From the NCBI RefSeq assembly GCF_013374995.1, contig NZ_CP056030.1:2636501-2700500 (forward strand): a stretch of 64,000 nucleotides of DNA, written 5' to 3'. Of this stretch, positions 17,908-27,169 are shown one piece after another. Within the stretch, counting starts at the first letter, position 1; each line of letters opens with the position of its first letter. This DNA comes from Pseudomonas eucalypticola. GTDB lineage: Bacteria > Pseudomonadota > Gammaproteobacteria > Pseudomonadales > Pseudomonadaceae. The position numbers and the translations under genes were made by a program. The notes under the pieces are model-generated. The model did not search any database and had not been told where the DNA came from. It was given only the letters and a program-made list of their open reading frames with translations.

Positions 17908-18924
17908 ATGAAACCCAACCCGCTCAAAGGCTGGCAGGTCGACCGCGACGCCATCGGCTTCATCGGCCACGACCTGCAACGCCCCGAATGCATCATCGCC
18001 CAGCCCGACGGCAGCCTGTGGGCCGCCGACGCCCGTGGCGGGGTGATGCACATCGCCGTCAACGGCCAGCAGACCCTGCTGGCGCCCAAGCAGCCCGCGC
18101 CGCAGCAGGCCTCGTTCGAGTCGCGCTACGTGCAGTCCCAGGGTGCCTCGCTGCCCAACGGCCTGGCGCTGACCGCCCAGGGCGACTTCATCATCTGCAA
18201 CTGGGGCCTGGACCGCATCGAGCAGCTCGACCGCCAGGGCAACATCAAGGTGTTGTTCGACCAGATGGACGGCAAGCCCCTGGGCAAGACCAACTTCCCG
18301 CTGCGCGATAGCAAGGGCCGTATCTGGTTCACCGTGACCACCACGATGCAGCCCTGGACCGACTCGATCAATTCCGGCGTGCTGGACGGCTACATCGGCG
18401 TGATCGACGACAACGGCATCCGCATCGTCGCCGAGGGTTTTGGCGGCACCAACGAGATCCGCTTCGACGACAACGAAGAGTGGCTGTACGTGGTGGAAAG
18501 CAACGTGCGGCGCATCTCGCGGCTGCGCCTGAACGCCGATGGCTCGCTCAGCGACCGCGAGGTGTTCGGCCCGGCCGAGCTGGAAGGCTTCCCCGACGGC
18601 TTTGCCTTCGACAGCTACGGCAACCTGTGGGTGACCCTGGTGATGACCGACAAGCTCATCGCCCTGACCCCCGACGGCGAGGTGCTGATCCTGCTGGACG
18701 ACAGCAACCCGGCCGCCACCGCCGAGCTCAACCGCCACTACCACGCCAAGACCCTGACCCCGCAGATCATGCAGGCGGCCCACGGCACCCTGGCGCCGTG
18801 GCTGGCTAGCCTGACCTTCGGCGGGCCGGATCTGAAGACCGTGTACCTAGGCAGCCTGCAGGGCACGCGCATCCCGTTTTTCCAAGCCCCGGTGGCCGGC
18901 CAGGCGTTGATCCACTGGTGCTGA
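17908..18924 (+). CDS. SMP-30/gluconolactonase-like lactonase
   Basis: A 338-aa beta-propeller protein starting at ATG 17908 behind AAGGATTGCCC. It shows RPECIIAQPDGSLWAAD, ASLPNGLALTAQGDFIICNWG, GTNEIRFDDNEEWLYVVES and DGFAFDSYGNLWVTLV, the pattern of Ca/Zn-dependent lactonases and paraoxonase-like hydrolases. It has no signal peptide. Placed right after the monooxygenase, it may open a lactone formed in the pathway. The last propeller strand is GGPDLKTVYLGSLQGTRIP. Confidence 0.88.
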   Translation: MKPNPLKGWQVDRDAIGFIGHDLQRPECIIAQPDGSLWAADARGGVMHIAVNGQQTLLAPKQPAPQQASFESRYVQSQGASLPNGLALTAQGDFIICNWGLDRIEQLDRQGNIKVLFDQMDGKPLGKTNFPLRDSKGRIWFTVTTTMQPWTDSINSGVLDGYIGVIDDNGIRIVAEGFGGTNEIRFDDNEEWLYVVESNVRRISRLRLNADGSLSDREVFGPAELEGFPDGFAFDSYGNLWVTLVMTDKLIALTPDGEVLILLDDSNPAATAELNRHYHAKTLTPQIMQAAHGTLAPWLASLTFGGPDLKTVYLGSLQGTRIPFFQAPVAGQALIHWC

Positions 18925-18952
18925 ATTCGATTAGAACAACAAGGAACCGACC

Positions 18953-20236
18953 ATGATTCGTTATCTCAAGCAAGGCAAGCCGGCCCAGCAGAAGGCCGAA
19001 TTCAACGCCCAGGTGCGCGACACCGTGGAGCAGATCATCCACGCCATCGAGCAGCGCGGCGAAGCGGCGGTGCGTGAGTATTCCGAGAAGTTCGACCACT
19101 GGAACCCCGCCAGCCTGCGTTTGAGCACCGAGGAAATCCAAGGCTGTATCGACAGCCTGTCGCCCCAGGCCATCGAAGACATCAAGTTTGCCCAGGCGCA
19201 GATCCGCCGCTTCGCGCAGATCCAGCTGCTGTCGATGCGCGACGTCGAAGTGGAGACCCTGCCTGGCGTGGTGCTGGGCCACAAGAACATCCCGGTGAAC
19301 TCGGTGGGTTGCTACATTCCCGGTGGCAAATACCCGCTGCTGGCCTCGGCGCACATGAGCGTGCTGACCGCCAAGGTGGCCGGGGTGAAGCGCGTGATTG
19401 CCTGCGCGCCGCCGTTCGATGGCAAGCCGTCGCCGGAGATCATCGCCGCCATGGCCCTGGCCGGCGCCGATGAGATCTACGTGATGGGCGGGGTACAGGG
19501 CGTGGCCGCCATGGCCCTGGGCACTGAACACATTGCCCCGGTGGACATGATCGTCGGCCCCGGCAACGCCTACGTGGCCGAAGCCAAGCGCCAGCTGTAC
19601 GGCCGCGTGGGCATCGACCTGTTCGCCGGCCCCACCGAAACCATGGTGATCTGCGATGACACGGTGGACGCCGAACTGGTGGCCGTCGACCTGCTGGGCC
19701 AGGCCGAGCACGGGCCGACGTCGCCGGCGTTCTGCGTCACCACGAGCACGCGCATCGCCGAGGAACTGCCGGCCGCCATCCAGAACGTGCTGGCGCGCCT
19801 CGACACCGCGCCAATTGCCAGCGTGGCCTGGCGCGACTATGGCGAAATCATCCTCTGTGACACCGACGAGGAAATGCTCGCCGAATCCGAGCGCATCTGC
19901 TCCGAGCACGTGCAGGTGATGACCCGCGACCCGGACTGGTTCCTGGCGCGCATGACCAACTACGGCGGGCTGTTCCTGGGCCACCGTACCAACGTCTCCT
20001 ACGGCGACAAGGTGATCGGCACCAACCACACCCTGCCGACCATGGGCGCCGGCCGCTACACCGGCGGGCTGTGGGTGGGCAAGTTCATCAAGACCCACAC
20101 CTACCAGCGCGTGCTCACCGATGAGGCCAGCGTGGCCATCGGCGAGGTGTGCTCGCGGCTGTGCGCCCTGGAGCATTTCTCCGGGCACAAGGAACAGGCC
20201 GACATTCGTGTGCGTCGCCTGAAGCAGGCCCTGTGA
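18953..20236 (+). CDS. histidinol-dehydrogenase-family NAD-dependent dehydrogenase (not HisD itself)
   Basis: A 427-aa protein of the HisD superfamily: [55 protein letters not shown] with Gln and His zinc ligands, and LEHFSGH near the end. Sequence and context fit the catabolic branch that oxidises alcohols to acids in two steps, such as sulfopropanediol dehydrogenase (HpsN), rather than histidine biosynthesis. It is 28 bp after the lactonase gene, and its stop overlaps the next ATG by one base. The substrate is unknown. Confidence 0.9.
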   Translation: MIRYLKQGKPAQQKAEFNAQVRDTVEQIIHAIEQRGEAAVREYSEKFDHWNPASLRLSTEEIQGCIDSLSPQAIEDIKFAQAQIRRFAQIQLLSMRDVEVETLPGVVLGHKNIPVNSVGCYIPGGKYPLLASAHMSVLTAKVAGVKRVIACAPPFDGKPSPEIIAAMALAGADEIYVMGGVQGVAAMALGTEHIAPVDMIVGPGNAYVAEAKRQLYGRVGIDLFAGPTETMVICDDTVDAELVAVDLLGQAEHGPTSPAFCVTTSTRIAEELPAAIQNVLARLDTAPIASVAWRDYGEIILCDTDEEMLAESERICSEHVQVMTRDPDWFLARMTNYGGLFLGHRTNVSYGDKVIGTNHTLPTMGAGRYTGGLWVGKFIKTHTYQRVLTDEASVAIGEVCSRLCALEHFSGHKEQADIRVRRLKQAL

Positions 20237-20982
20237 TGCAGGCCCTGGAAGGCAAGGTGGCGGTGGTCACCGGCGCCACCGGCGGGTTGGGCGGGGCGAT
20301 CTGCGCCGCCCTGGCCCAGGCCGGCGCGCGGGTGGTGGCCGGCTACAACCGCAGCGCCGAGGCGGCGCAGGCGCTGGTCGCGGCGCTGCCCGGCGACGAT
20401 CACCTGGCGGTGGCCGCGCCGGTCACCGACAGCCCTGCGTTACACGCCCTGGCAGCCACGGTGCAAGCGCACTACGGCCGCTGCGACCTGCTGGTCAACT
20501 GCGCCGGCACCACGCGCTTCGTCGCCCATGCCGACCTCGACGGCCTGGATGACGCGCTGATCGACAGCATCCTGGCCACCAACGTGCGCGGCCCCATTGC
20601 CTGCGTACGCGCCCTGGCGCCGCTGCTCAAGGCCAGCGGTGATGGCCTGGTGGTGAACATCAGCTCCATCGCCGCGCGCACGGCCATGGGCAGCAACATC
20701 GCCTACTGTGCGTCGAAGGCGGCGATCGACAACCTTACCCAGTCCCTGGCCCGCGCCCTAGCGCCCCAGGTGCGGGTGGTGTCGGTGGCGCCGGGGCTGG
20801 CCGACACCGAGTTCGTCCAGGGCCTGGCGCAGGACTGGCGTGACGAGCAAGCCGCGCGCACGCCCCTGGGGCGCCTGGCGCTGCCGGCCGAAGTGGCGCG
20901 CGCGGTGCTGGCCCTGGCCACGCAACTGACCTTCACCACTGGCGCCGTCATCCCTGTGGATGGCGGGCGGCCGCTGAACTGA
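20236..20982 (+). CDS. SDR family oxidoreductase
   Basis: A 248-aa short-chain dehydrogenase whose ATG overlaps the previous stop (TGATG), showing translational coupling. Motifs are VVTGATGGLGG, NCAGTTRF, NISSIAART with catalytic Ser, YCASKAAID with Tyr and Lys, and APGLADTEF. The C-terminus has TTGAVIPVDGGRPLN. It is one of three SDRs in this block and likely acts on an alcohol/ketone intermediate. Confidence 0.9.
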   Translation: MQALEGKVAVVTGATGGLGGAICAALAQAGARVVAGYNRSAEAAQALVAALPGDDHLAVAAPVTDSPALHALAATVQAHYGRCDLLVNCAGTTRFVAHADLDGLDDALIDSILATNVRGPIACVRALAPLLKASGDGLVVNISSIAARTAMGSNIAYCASKAAIDNLTQSLARALAPQVRVVSVAPGLADTEFVQGLAQDWRDEQAARTPLGRLALPAEVARAVLALATQLTFTTGAVIPVDGGRPLN

Positions 20983-20993
20983 GGAGGGCGCCC

Positions 20994-21425
20994 ATGTTCG
21001 TGATCAAACCCCATCACGGCGGCATCAGCGTGCCCAGCCTGGATGAGTCGATTGACTGGTACCGGCACATGCTCGGCTTCGAGCTGGAAAGCCTCGCCTT
21101 CATCGAGCAGATTCCGGCGCACATCGCGTTCATCCGCAGCGGCGACTACCGCCTGGAGCTGTTCCAGCTGGCGCAGGCCAAGCCCTTGCCGGCCGAACGC
21201 CGCGAGCCGCACCTGGACCTGCAGACCCACGGCCACAAGCACCTGTGCTTCGCCGTGCAGGACGCCCCGGCCGCCTTCGCCGCGCTGCGCGCCAAGGGCG
21301 CCGACATCGTCTTCGAGAACGTCATCGACGGCACGCCCATGGGCTTCCTGCGTGACAACAGCGGCAACCTGCTGGAACTCATCCAATACCCGGCCCTGTG
21401 GGCCGACCAAGGAGCACCCCTATGA
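20994..21425 (+). CDS. VOC-family lyase/dioxygenase-like protein
   Basis: A 143-aa single-domain glyoxalase-fold protein. A His occurs in KPHHGGISVPSLDESIDWY, a Glu in YRLELFQLA, a second His in HGHKHLCFAV, and a Glu in SGNLLELIQYP, which gives the four metal ligands of a typical VOC enzyme. It may be a lyase, isomerase or epimerase in the pathway. Its stop overlaps the start of the next gene by four bases (ATGA). Confidence 0.85.
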   Translation: MFVIKPHHGGISVPSLDESIDWYRHMLGFELESLAFIEQIPAHIAFIRSGDYRLELFQLAQAKPLPAERREPHLDLQTHGHKHLCFAVQDAPAAFAALRAKGADIVFENVIDGTPMGFLRDNSGNLLELIQYPALWADQGAPL

Positions 21426-22405
21426 AACTGGCCACCCTCAAGGACGGCAGCCGCGACGGCCGCCTGGTCGTGGTATCCCGTGACCTGCGCCGCGCCGTGC
21501 TGGCGTCGGGCATTGCCGCCACGCTGCAGGCCGCCATCGAAGACTGGGCGCGCTGCGAGCCACTGCTGCAGCAACTATCGGCGGCGCTGAACGGCGGCCG
21601 CGCCACCCAGGCGTTCGATTTCGAGCCGCGCGAGGCCATGGCGCCGCTGCCACGGGCCTACCAATGGGCCGACGCCTCGTCGTTCCTCAACCACGGCATG
21701 CTGATGGAGCGTGCGTACAATCTGGACATCAAGAAAGACCCCGGCGTGCCTATTATCTACCAGGGCGCCGGCGATGATTTCCTCGGCGCCTGCGACGACT
21801 ACCCGGTACCCGGTGAAGAGCATCAGATCGATTTCGAAGGGGAGGTCGCCGTGGTACTCGATGACGTGCCCATGGGCATCCAGCCTGCCCAGGCGGCTGG
21901 GCATATCAAGCTGTTGATGCTGCTCAACGACGTGAGCCTGCGCGCGCACCTGTTCAAGGAAGTGAGCATCGGCTTCGGCCCGCTGCGGGCCAAGCCCAGC
22001 ACTGTGTTTGCGCCGGTGGCGGTCACCCCCGATGAACTCGGCCCGGCGTGGAGTGAAGGGCGGGTGAAGCTGCCCATGCACGTGCAGTGCAACGGCGCGC
22101 GCTTTGGCGAGCCCAACGGCGCCGAGATGGACTTCAGCTTCCCCGAGCTGGTGATGCACCTGGCCCGCACCCGCAAGCTGGGCGCCGGCACGGTGCTGGG
22201 CTCGGGCACTTTCTCCAACCGCGACTACAACGTCACCGGCTCCGCGTGCCTGGCCGAGCGCCGGGCGGTGGAGACCATCGAACAGGGCGAGGCGAAGACG
22301 CCGTTCCTGAAGTTCGGCGACCGCCTGCGCTTCGAGATCTTCGGCCTGGACGGCGCCAGCGTGTTCGGCGCCATTGACCACCGCTTCGTACCGGCGCAGG
22401 TGTAA
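21422..22405 (+). CDS. fumarylacetoacetate-hydrolase-family protein
   Basis: A 327-aa protein with an N-terminal FAH cap and C-terminal catalytic domain. Motifs are QWADASSFLNHGMLM, the metal-binding EHQIDFEGEVAVVLDD, LMLLNDVSLR, KPSTVFAPVAVTPDEL, and GSGTFSNRDY. Members hydrolyse or hydrate C-C bonds of beta-diketo acids after aromatic ring cleavage. The length and motifs match bacterial fumarylacetoacetases better than short hydratases. Coupled to the previous VOC gene by a four-base overlap, it fits a late ring-cleavage step. Confidence 0.9.
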   Translation: MKLATLKDGSRDGRLVVVSRDLRRAVLASGIAATLQAAIEDWARCEPLLQQLSAALNGGRATQAFDFEPREAMAPLPRAYQWADASSFLNHGMLMERAYNLDIKKDPGVPIIYQGAGDDFLGACDDYPVPGEEHQIDFEGEVAVVLDDVPMGIQPAQAAGHIKLLMLLNDVSLRAHLFKEVSIGFGPLRAKPSTVFAPVAVTPDELGPAWSEGRVKLPMHVQCNGARFGEPNGAEMDFSFPELVMHLARTRKLGAGTVLGSGTFSNRDYNVTGSACLAERRAVETIEQGEAKTPFLKFGDRLRFEIFGLDGASVFGAIDHRFVPAQV

Positions 22406-22407
22406 CC

Positions 22408-23343
22408 ATGCACATACTCATCACCGGCGCCAACGGCTTCGTTGGCGCCACCCTGGTGCAACGGCTGCTCAGCGATCCGGCGGCGTTGCCGGGCTGGACC
22501 CAACTGACCCTGCTGGACCTGACGTTCGATAAACCCGTCCACGACCCGCGCGTGCGCTCGCTGGCGGGCAGCATTGACGACAGCCGCCTGTTGGCCGACG
22601 CCTTGGAAACCCCGGTGGACGTGGCGTTTCACCTGGCCAGCGTGCCCGGTGGCCTGGCCGAGCGTGATTACGCGCTAGGCCGCCGCGTGAACCTGGATGC
22701 CACCCTGGCCATGCTGGAAGGGTTGAAAGCCCAAGCCACGCCTGCGCGGGTGGTGTTCGCCAGCACCATCGCCGTCTACGGCTCGCCGTTGCTTGAGACG
22801 GTGGACGACCACACGCCGCTGCGCCCGCAGCTGAGCTACGCCACCCAGAAACTGATGGGTGAACTGCTGATCGACGATTTCAGCCGCCGTGGCTGGATCG
22901 ACGGTATCAGCCTGCGCCTGCCCGGCATCGTCGCGCGGCCGCCAGCGCCCTCGGGGCTGCTGTCGGCGTTCATGAGCGAGGTGTTCTGGAAACTCAAGGC
23001 TGGCCAGCCGTTCGTGTGCCCGGTGTCGCCGGGTGCGCAGGCCTGGTGGATGTCGGCGGCGCGCTGCGTCGACAACCTGCTGCACGCGGCCCGCGTGCCC
23101 GCCCAGGCGTTGCAGGCGCGGCGGGTGTTTGCCTTGCCGGTGCTGCATTTGAGCCTGTTGCAGTTGATTGATGGGTTGTGCCAGCGTTTCGGCGAGGACC
23201 GCCGGGCGTTGGTCAGTTATGAACCCAACGAAGCCCTGGAAGCGAACTTCGGCCGCTACCCGCCGTTGCACGCCGAAGCGGCCGAGGCGTTGGGGCTGCG
23301 CCATGACGGCACGTTGGAACAATTGATCGCAAATACCGTGTAG
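22408..23343 (+). CDS. NAD-dependent epimerase/dehydratase, DenD-like
   Basis: A 311-aa extended SDR with MHILITGANGFVGATLVQRL, FHLASVPGGLAERD, VVFASTIAVYG, the catalytic pair in LSYATQKLMGELL, and RLPGIVARP. The spacing and the VPGG and QKLMGE segments resemble D-erythronate dehydrogenases (DenD), which oxidise C2 of four-carbon sugar acids. It starts 2 bp after the FAH gene. A role on a polyol or sugar-acid part of the substrate is inference. Confidence 0.85.
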   Translation: MHILITGANGFVGATLVQRLLSDPAALPGWTQLTLLDLTFDKPVHDPRVRSLAGSIDDSRLLADALETPVDVAFHLASVPGGLAERDYALGRRVNLDATLAMLEGLKAQATPARVVFASTIAVYGSPLLETVDDHTPLRPQLSYATQKLMGELLIDDFSRRGWIDGISLRLPGIVARPPAPSGLLSAFMSEVFWKLKAGQPFVCPVSPGAQAWWMSAARCVDNLLHAARVPAQALQARRVFALPVLHLSLLQLIDGLCQRFGEDRRALVSYEPNEALEANFGRYPPLHAEAAEALGLRHDGTLEQLIANTV

Positions 23344-23392
23344 CAGCGGCCGTTTGACGTTTCACCACCAATAATAACAATCCGGAGAGGCC

Positions 23393-24628
23393 ATGAACGC
23401 TCCCAGCCGTGTCACCCAGTCCAAGGCGACGTTCGCCACGTACCTGCTGTTGCTGATCAACTGCCTGTCGCCCATGGCAGCCATCGTCGTGGCGCCCAGC
23501 CTGCCGCAGATGCAGGCGCATTTCGCCGGGGTGCCCAACGTCGAATTCCTCATTCCGGTGGCGCTGACCATCCCGGGGCTGCTGGTGGCGCTGCTCAGCC
23601 CGGTGGTCGGCATCCTCGCCGACCGCTACGGGCGCAAGCGCCTGCTGGTGGCGTCCATCGTCGGCTATGGCATCTTCGGCTTGCTGCCGATGTTCCTCGA
23701 CTCGCTGTACGCCATCATCGTCAGCCGCGTGGCCCTGGGATGCGTCGAATCGGTGGTGGTGACGGTCAGCACCATGCTCATCGGCGACTACTACAGCGGC
23801 GCGCAGCGGCAGAAGTACCTGGCCCTGCAGACCACCTTCGCCTCGTCCTCGGCCATCCTGTTCTTCATGGTCGGCGGCGCCCTGGGCGAGATCGGCTGGC
23901 GCGCACCCTATGTGGTGTACGCCGTGCCGCTGCTGCTGGCGCTGGTGAGCAAGGCGCTGCTGTGGGAACCCAAGGCCGCGGCCATGGCCGACGCCGAAGA
24001 GCGCGGGCCGCTGGTGAGCTTCCGGCCACTGGTGCTGCTGGGCATCTGCGTGGTCACCTTCATTGGCGCGGTGATGTTCATGATTCTGCAGATCCAGATG
24101 GCCTACCTGCTGGGCGACATCGGCGAGCACTCGCCGCAGACCGCGGGCCTTGTGGCCTCGGCCTGCAGCGTGATGATCGTGCTTGGCACCCTCAGCGTGC
24201 ACATGCTCGCCCGGCTGGGGCTGCGCATCCCGCACTGCCTGGCGCTGGCGTTTGGCCTGATTGCCGCCAGCTTCATCGCCATCCCGGCCATGCACACCTG
24301 GCAAGGCATCATGGCCGTGGCCCTGGTCAACGGCCTGGGCTGCGGCCTGATGCTGCCCACCCTGGCCATCTGGAACATGCGCGAACTGCCCTGGCAGCGC
24401 CGCGGCCTGGGCACCGGCATGTGGTACGGCAGCTACTGCCTGGGCATGTTCTTCAGCCCCTTGCTGGTGGTGGCAGTCAGCAAGAGCAGCGGCAGCCTGG
24501 CCACCACCGTCAGCTGGGCCGGTGGCCTGTGCGTGCTGGTGGTGCTGGCGGCGCTGGGCGCCAGCCTGGTGAAGCGCCGGGCGCAACGCGATCTGCAACT
24601 GGCCGCGGTCAACCTCGAAGACGCCTGA
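23393..24628 (+). CDS. MFS transporter of the catabolic block
   Basis: A 411-aa protein with 12 membrane helices. The loop 2-3 signature is GILADRYGRKRLLV. SRVALGCVESVVVTVSTM and WRAPYVVYAVPLLLAL follow, consistent with a DHA1-like MFS carrier. A CGGAG ribosome binding site precedes the ATG. Inside a catabolic operon and just before a porin gene, it most likely imports the substrate rather than exporting a drug. Confidence 0.87.
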   Translation: MNAPSRVTQSKATFATYLLLLINCLSPMAAIVVAPSLPQMQAHFAGVPNVEFLIPVALTIPGLLVALLSPVVGILADRYGRKRLLVASIVGYGIFGLLPMFLDSLYAIIVSRVALGCVESVVVTVSTMLIGDYYSGAQRQKYLALQTTFASSSAILFFMVGGALGEIGWRAPYVVYAVPLLLALVSKALLWEPKAAAMADAEERGPLVSFRPLVLLGICVVTFIGAVMFMILQIQMAYLLGDIGEHSPQTAGLVASACSVMIVLGTLSVHMLARLGLRIPHCLALAFGLIAASFIAIPAMHTWQGIMAVALVNGLGCGLMLPTLAIWNMRELPWQRRGLGTGMWYGSYCLGMFFSPLLVVAVSKSSGSLATTVSWAGGLCVLVVLAALGASLVKRRAQRDLQLAAVNLEDA

Positions 24629-24713
24629 CCCGCTGAACCCTTGATAAACCCCTGGCGCGCATGCGCGCCGGGGCGGGCAGCCTCATCCTGAAAACAACAA
24701 AAAGAGACCGAAC

Positions 24714-26168
24714 ATGAGCAATCGAGTGGCGTTTGGCTGTGCCCTGATCATCACCCTGGCAGGCCCGGTAATGGCCGATGAGCCTGCACCTGTACAAGGC
24801 CCGGTGGCCGATACCATGGCCACTGAATACCCCAACCAGAAGATCGGCCCGCGGGTGCTCAACGTCGAGAACAACGTGCCGGCGTCCAGCGGCAAGCTGC
24901 TGGAGGAGCAGGGCAAGTGGCTGAACGACCACGGCATCAGCCCGCACCTGTCGATGACCGAAATCTACCTGCGCAACCCCAGCGCGGGGCTGAGCACCGG
25001 CAATCACGAGGCGCTGACCCTCTTCGCCATCGGCAGCGACTTCAACCTCGACAAGCTGGTGGGCATTCCTGGCGGCACGCTTCACTTCGAGCAGCTGTAT
25101 GTGCCGTGGACCAGCAACCTGGCCTACGGCACCCAGGTCGGCGACGTCATAGCCGGCAAGCCGGGGCCGTACATTCCGCGGGTCAGCCATTTAACCCTAT
25201 TCACCTACGAGCAAAAGCTGCTCGATGACAAGCTGGCCATCGAGGTGGGCAAGAGCAATGCTGGCAACTACTTCGCCCTGCCGCTGTGCAACGTGCCGCT
25301 GGGCTGCGTCAACGCCATCCTGCAGGACACCGCCGGCATCAACCCGCCGCCCTACGCCAACTGGGGCGCACGCATCGGCTACGACCTGACCCCGGCCCTG
25401 CGCGCGCAGGTGGGCGCCTGGCGCAGCAACAACGCCTACCCGTTCACCAACGGCTGGGAGCGCAGCAGCGGCGACAGCGGCGGCACCCTGAGCACGGTGT
25501 ACCTGGCCAACCTGGCCTACCGCACCGACTACCACATGGAAGCCTACCCGCAGACCTACGAGATCCTCGGCTTCCACAACAACGGCGAGCAGACCGACCC
25601 GTACTACACCGTCAACGGCACCTCCAAGGTGCAGGACAGCACCGCGGCGGCGCGCACCAGCAAGGGCGTCAGCGGCTTCTACCTGGGTGCGAAGAAGACC
25701 TTCTGGCGCCAGGACGGCGGCAAGGGTAACGACGTCAATCCGACCGCGCTGACCGCCTTCGCCAGCTTGACCCACACCGTCGGCCAGGACACCGCCAACG
25801 GCGTCGGCACCCAGGGCAACGCCGGGCTGATCCTGTCGGCACCGTTCCGCAGCCGGCCGTTCGACAGCTACTCGGTGAACGTCAACTGGGCGCAATTGAC
25901 CACCCGCGAACAGCGCTTCCTCGAGGAAGCCCACGAAGCCGTCGGCGCCGGCAGTTACAGCCCCGGCCGCAACGAATACGGGGTGTCGCTGGACGCCAAC
26001 TTCGTGCTCACCGACAGCATCGTGGTCAGCCCATTCGTGCTGCGCACCTGGGGTGCCAGCACGTGGCTCAACCCCTACAGCACCGTCAGCCCGCGTGACG
26101 GCTACGCCGCCGGGCTGCTGTTCCACATCCAATTCGACGAACTGCTGGGCCTCAACGCCCATCACTGA
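24714..26168 (+). CDS. OprB-family carbohydrate-selective porin
   Basis: A 484-aa outer-membrane protein with a signal peptide (cleavage near PVMA-DEP). It has GISPHLSMTEIYLRNPSAG, a GTLHFEQLYVPW strand, LAIEVGKSNAGNYFALPLC, and a barrel ending in RDGYAAGLLFHIQF. The pattern matches OprB/carbohydrate porins rather than OprD. It likely passes the pathway substrate, or a glycoside of it, through the outer membrane. It is co-directional with the MFS gene (85-bp gap). Confidence 0.85.
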   Translation: MSNRVAFGCALIITLAGPVMADEPAPVQGPVADTMATEYPNQKIGPRVLNVENNVPASSGKLLEEQGKWLNDHGISPHLSMTEIYLRNPSAGLSTGNHEALTLFAIGSDFNLDKLVGIPGGTLHFEQLYVPWTSNLAYGTQVGDVIAGKPGPYIPRVSHLTLFTYEQKLLDDKLAIEVGKSNAGNYFALPLCNVPLGCVNAILQDTAGINPPPYANWGARIGYDLTPALRAQVGAWRSNNAYPFTNGWERSSGDSGGTLSTVYLANLAYRTDYHMEAYPQTYEILGFHNNGEQTDPYYTVNGTSKVQDSTAAARTSKGVSGFYLGAKKTFWRQDGGKGNDVNPTALTAFASLTHTVGQDTANGVGTQGNAGLILSAPFRSRPFDSYSVNVNWAQLTTREQRFLEEAHEAVGAGSYSPGRNEYGVSLDANFVLTDSIVVSPFVLRTWGASTWLNPYSTVSPRDGYAAGLLFHIQFDELLGLNAHH

Positions 26169-26182
26169 CCAGGAGCTTTGCC

Positions 26183-26926
26183 ATGACTGAACACCTGCAA
26201 TCACGCGTGGCGCTGATCACCGGCGCCGCCGGCGGCCTGGGCCACGCCTTTGCCCTGCGCCTGGCCGCCGCCGGCCTGCACATTGCCGTGGTCGATTGCG
26301 TCGACACCGGCCCCACGGTGCGCACCATCCAGGCCCAGGGCGGCACCGCCCAGGGCTTTCACTGCGACCTGCGCCAACCCGAGCAGATCGCCTACCTGGG
26401 CCGCCAGGTGCTGGAGCATTTCGGCCGCTGCGACGTGCTGGTCAACAACGCCGCGTGGATCCCGCTCAAGTCCCTGGACGAGACCAGCCTGCTGGACTGG
26501 AGCGACTGCCAGGCGGTAACCCTGGACGCGCCGTTCCTGCTCAGCCAGCTGTTCGCCCCGGGCATGCGCGAGCGCGGCTGGGGGCGCATCGTCAACTTGG
26601 CGTCGAGCAACACCGGCCGGCCGCAGAAGGGCTTTCTGGCCTACATCGCGGCGAAGATGGGTGTCATCGGCCTGACCCGCGCGCTGGCGGTGGAACTGGG
26701 CGAGCACGGTGTCACCGTCAACGCCATCTCCCCGGGCCTGATCCGCCACCCCGGCAGCGCCGCGGCGTTGCCGGCGCAGCTGTTCGAGCAAGTACGCGCC
26801 AGCCAGATGATCAAGCGCAACGGCGTGCCGGAGGATTTGTGCGGGGTGCTGGCGTTCATCGCCTCGGATGAGTCCAGCTACATGACCGGCCAGGTCTTCA
26901 ACCTCGACGGCGGCTTCGTCCTATGA
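26183..26926 (+). CDS. SDR family oxidoreductase
   Basis: A 247-aa short-chain dehydrogenase starting 14 bp after the porin stop, behind AGGAGC. Motifs are LITGAAGGLGHAFAL, NNAAWIPLK, NLASSNTGRP with Ser, YIAAKMGVIG with Tyr/Lys and ISPGLIRHPG. The C-terminus is MTGQVFNLDGGFVL. It is the last gene before the REPIN, probably the end of the main operon. Substrate unknown. Confidence 0.9.
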   Translation: MTEHLQSRVALITGAAGGLGHAFALRLAAAGLHIAVVDCVDTGPTVRTIQAQGGTAQGFHCDLRQPEQIAYLGRQVLEHFGRCDVLVNNAAWIPLKSLDETSLLDWSDCQAVTLDAPFLLSQLFAPGMRERGWGRIVNLASSNTGRPQKGFLAYIAAKMGVIGLTRALAVELGEHGVTVNAISPGLIRHPGSAAALPAQLFEQVRASQMIKRNGVPEDLCGVLAFIASDESSYMTGQVFNLDGGFVL

Positions 26927-26935
26927 ATTGACACC

Positions 26936-27001
26936 TGTGGGAGCTGGCTTTCCAGCGAGCTTTTAGGGCCTCAACAGCTCGCTGGCAAGCCAGCTCCCAC
27001 A
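26936..27001. repeat. REPIN, GGGAGCTGGC type
   Basis: Two 25-bp arms (26936-26960 and 26977-27001) are inverted copies with one mismatch, separated by 16 bp; the arms contain GTGGGAGCTGGC and CCAGCGAGC. This is the REP palindrome pair typical of the P. fluorescens/putida group. It splits the catabolic block at an operon boundary and may act as a transcription stop. Confidence 0.85.
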
Positions 27002-27169
27002 GATATTCAGTCTGCAGGGGTATCAGGGTTAATGCATCCACGCCATGGATGCATCCCATGCCTACAAACGATTGGTTTCCGCACGCCGGGCTTCGTACGC
27101 TGGCCGGGCAAGCGCATTCTACAAGGACAATAACAATGCACCGCAACTCACGATTCCAGGAGGCCTGAC

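Noticed and set aside
16152..18089. 645-aa open frame on the minus strand
   Set aside because: GC-rich third-position shadow of the SDR, monooxygenase and lactonase genes, all of which are well supported on the plus strand.
18953..20236. biosynthetic histidinol dehydrogenase (hisD)
   Set aside because: No his genes nearby, and the gene is embedded in a catabolic operon with tight coupling to an SDR.
23213..24598. 461-aa His/Gln-rich open frame on the minus strand
   Set aside because: Low-complexity antisense frame of the MFS gene; composition is typical of shadow frames in GC-rich DNA.
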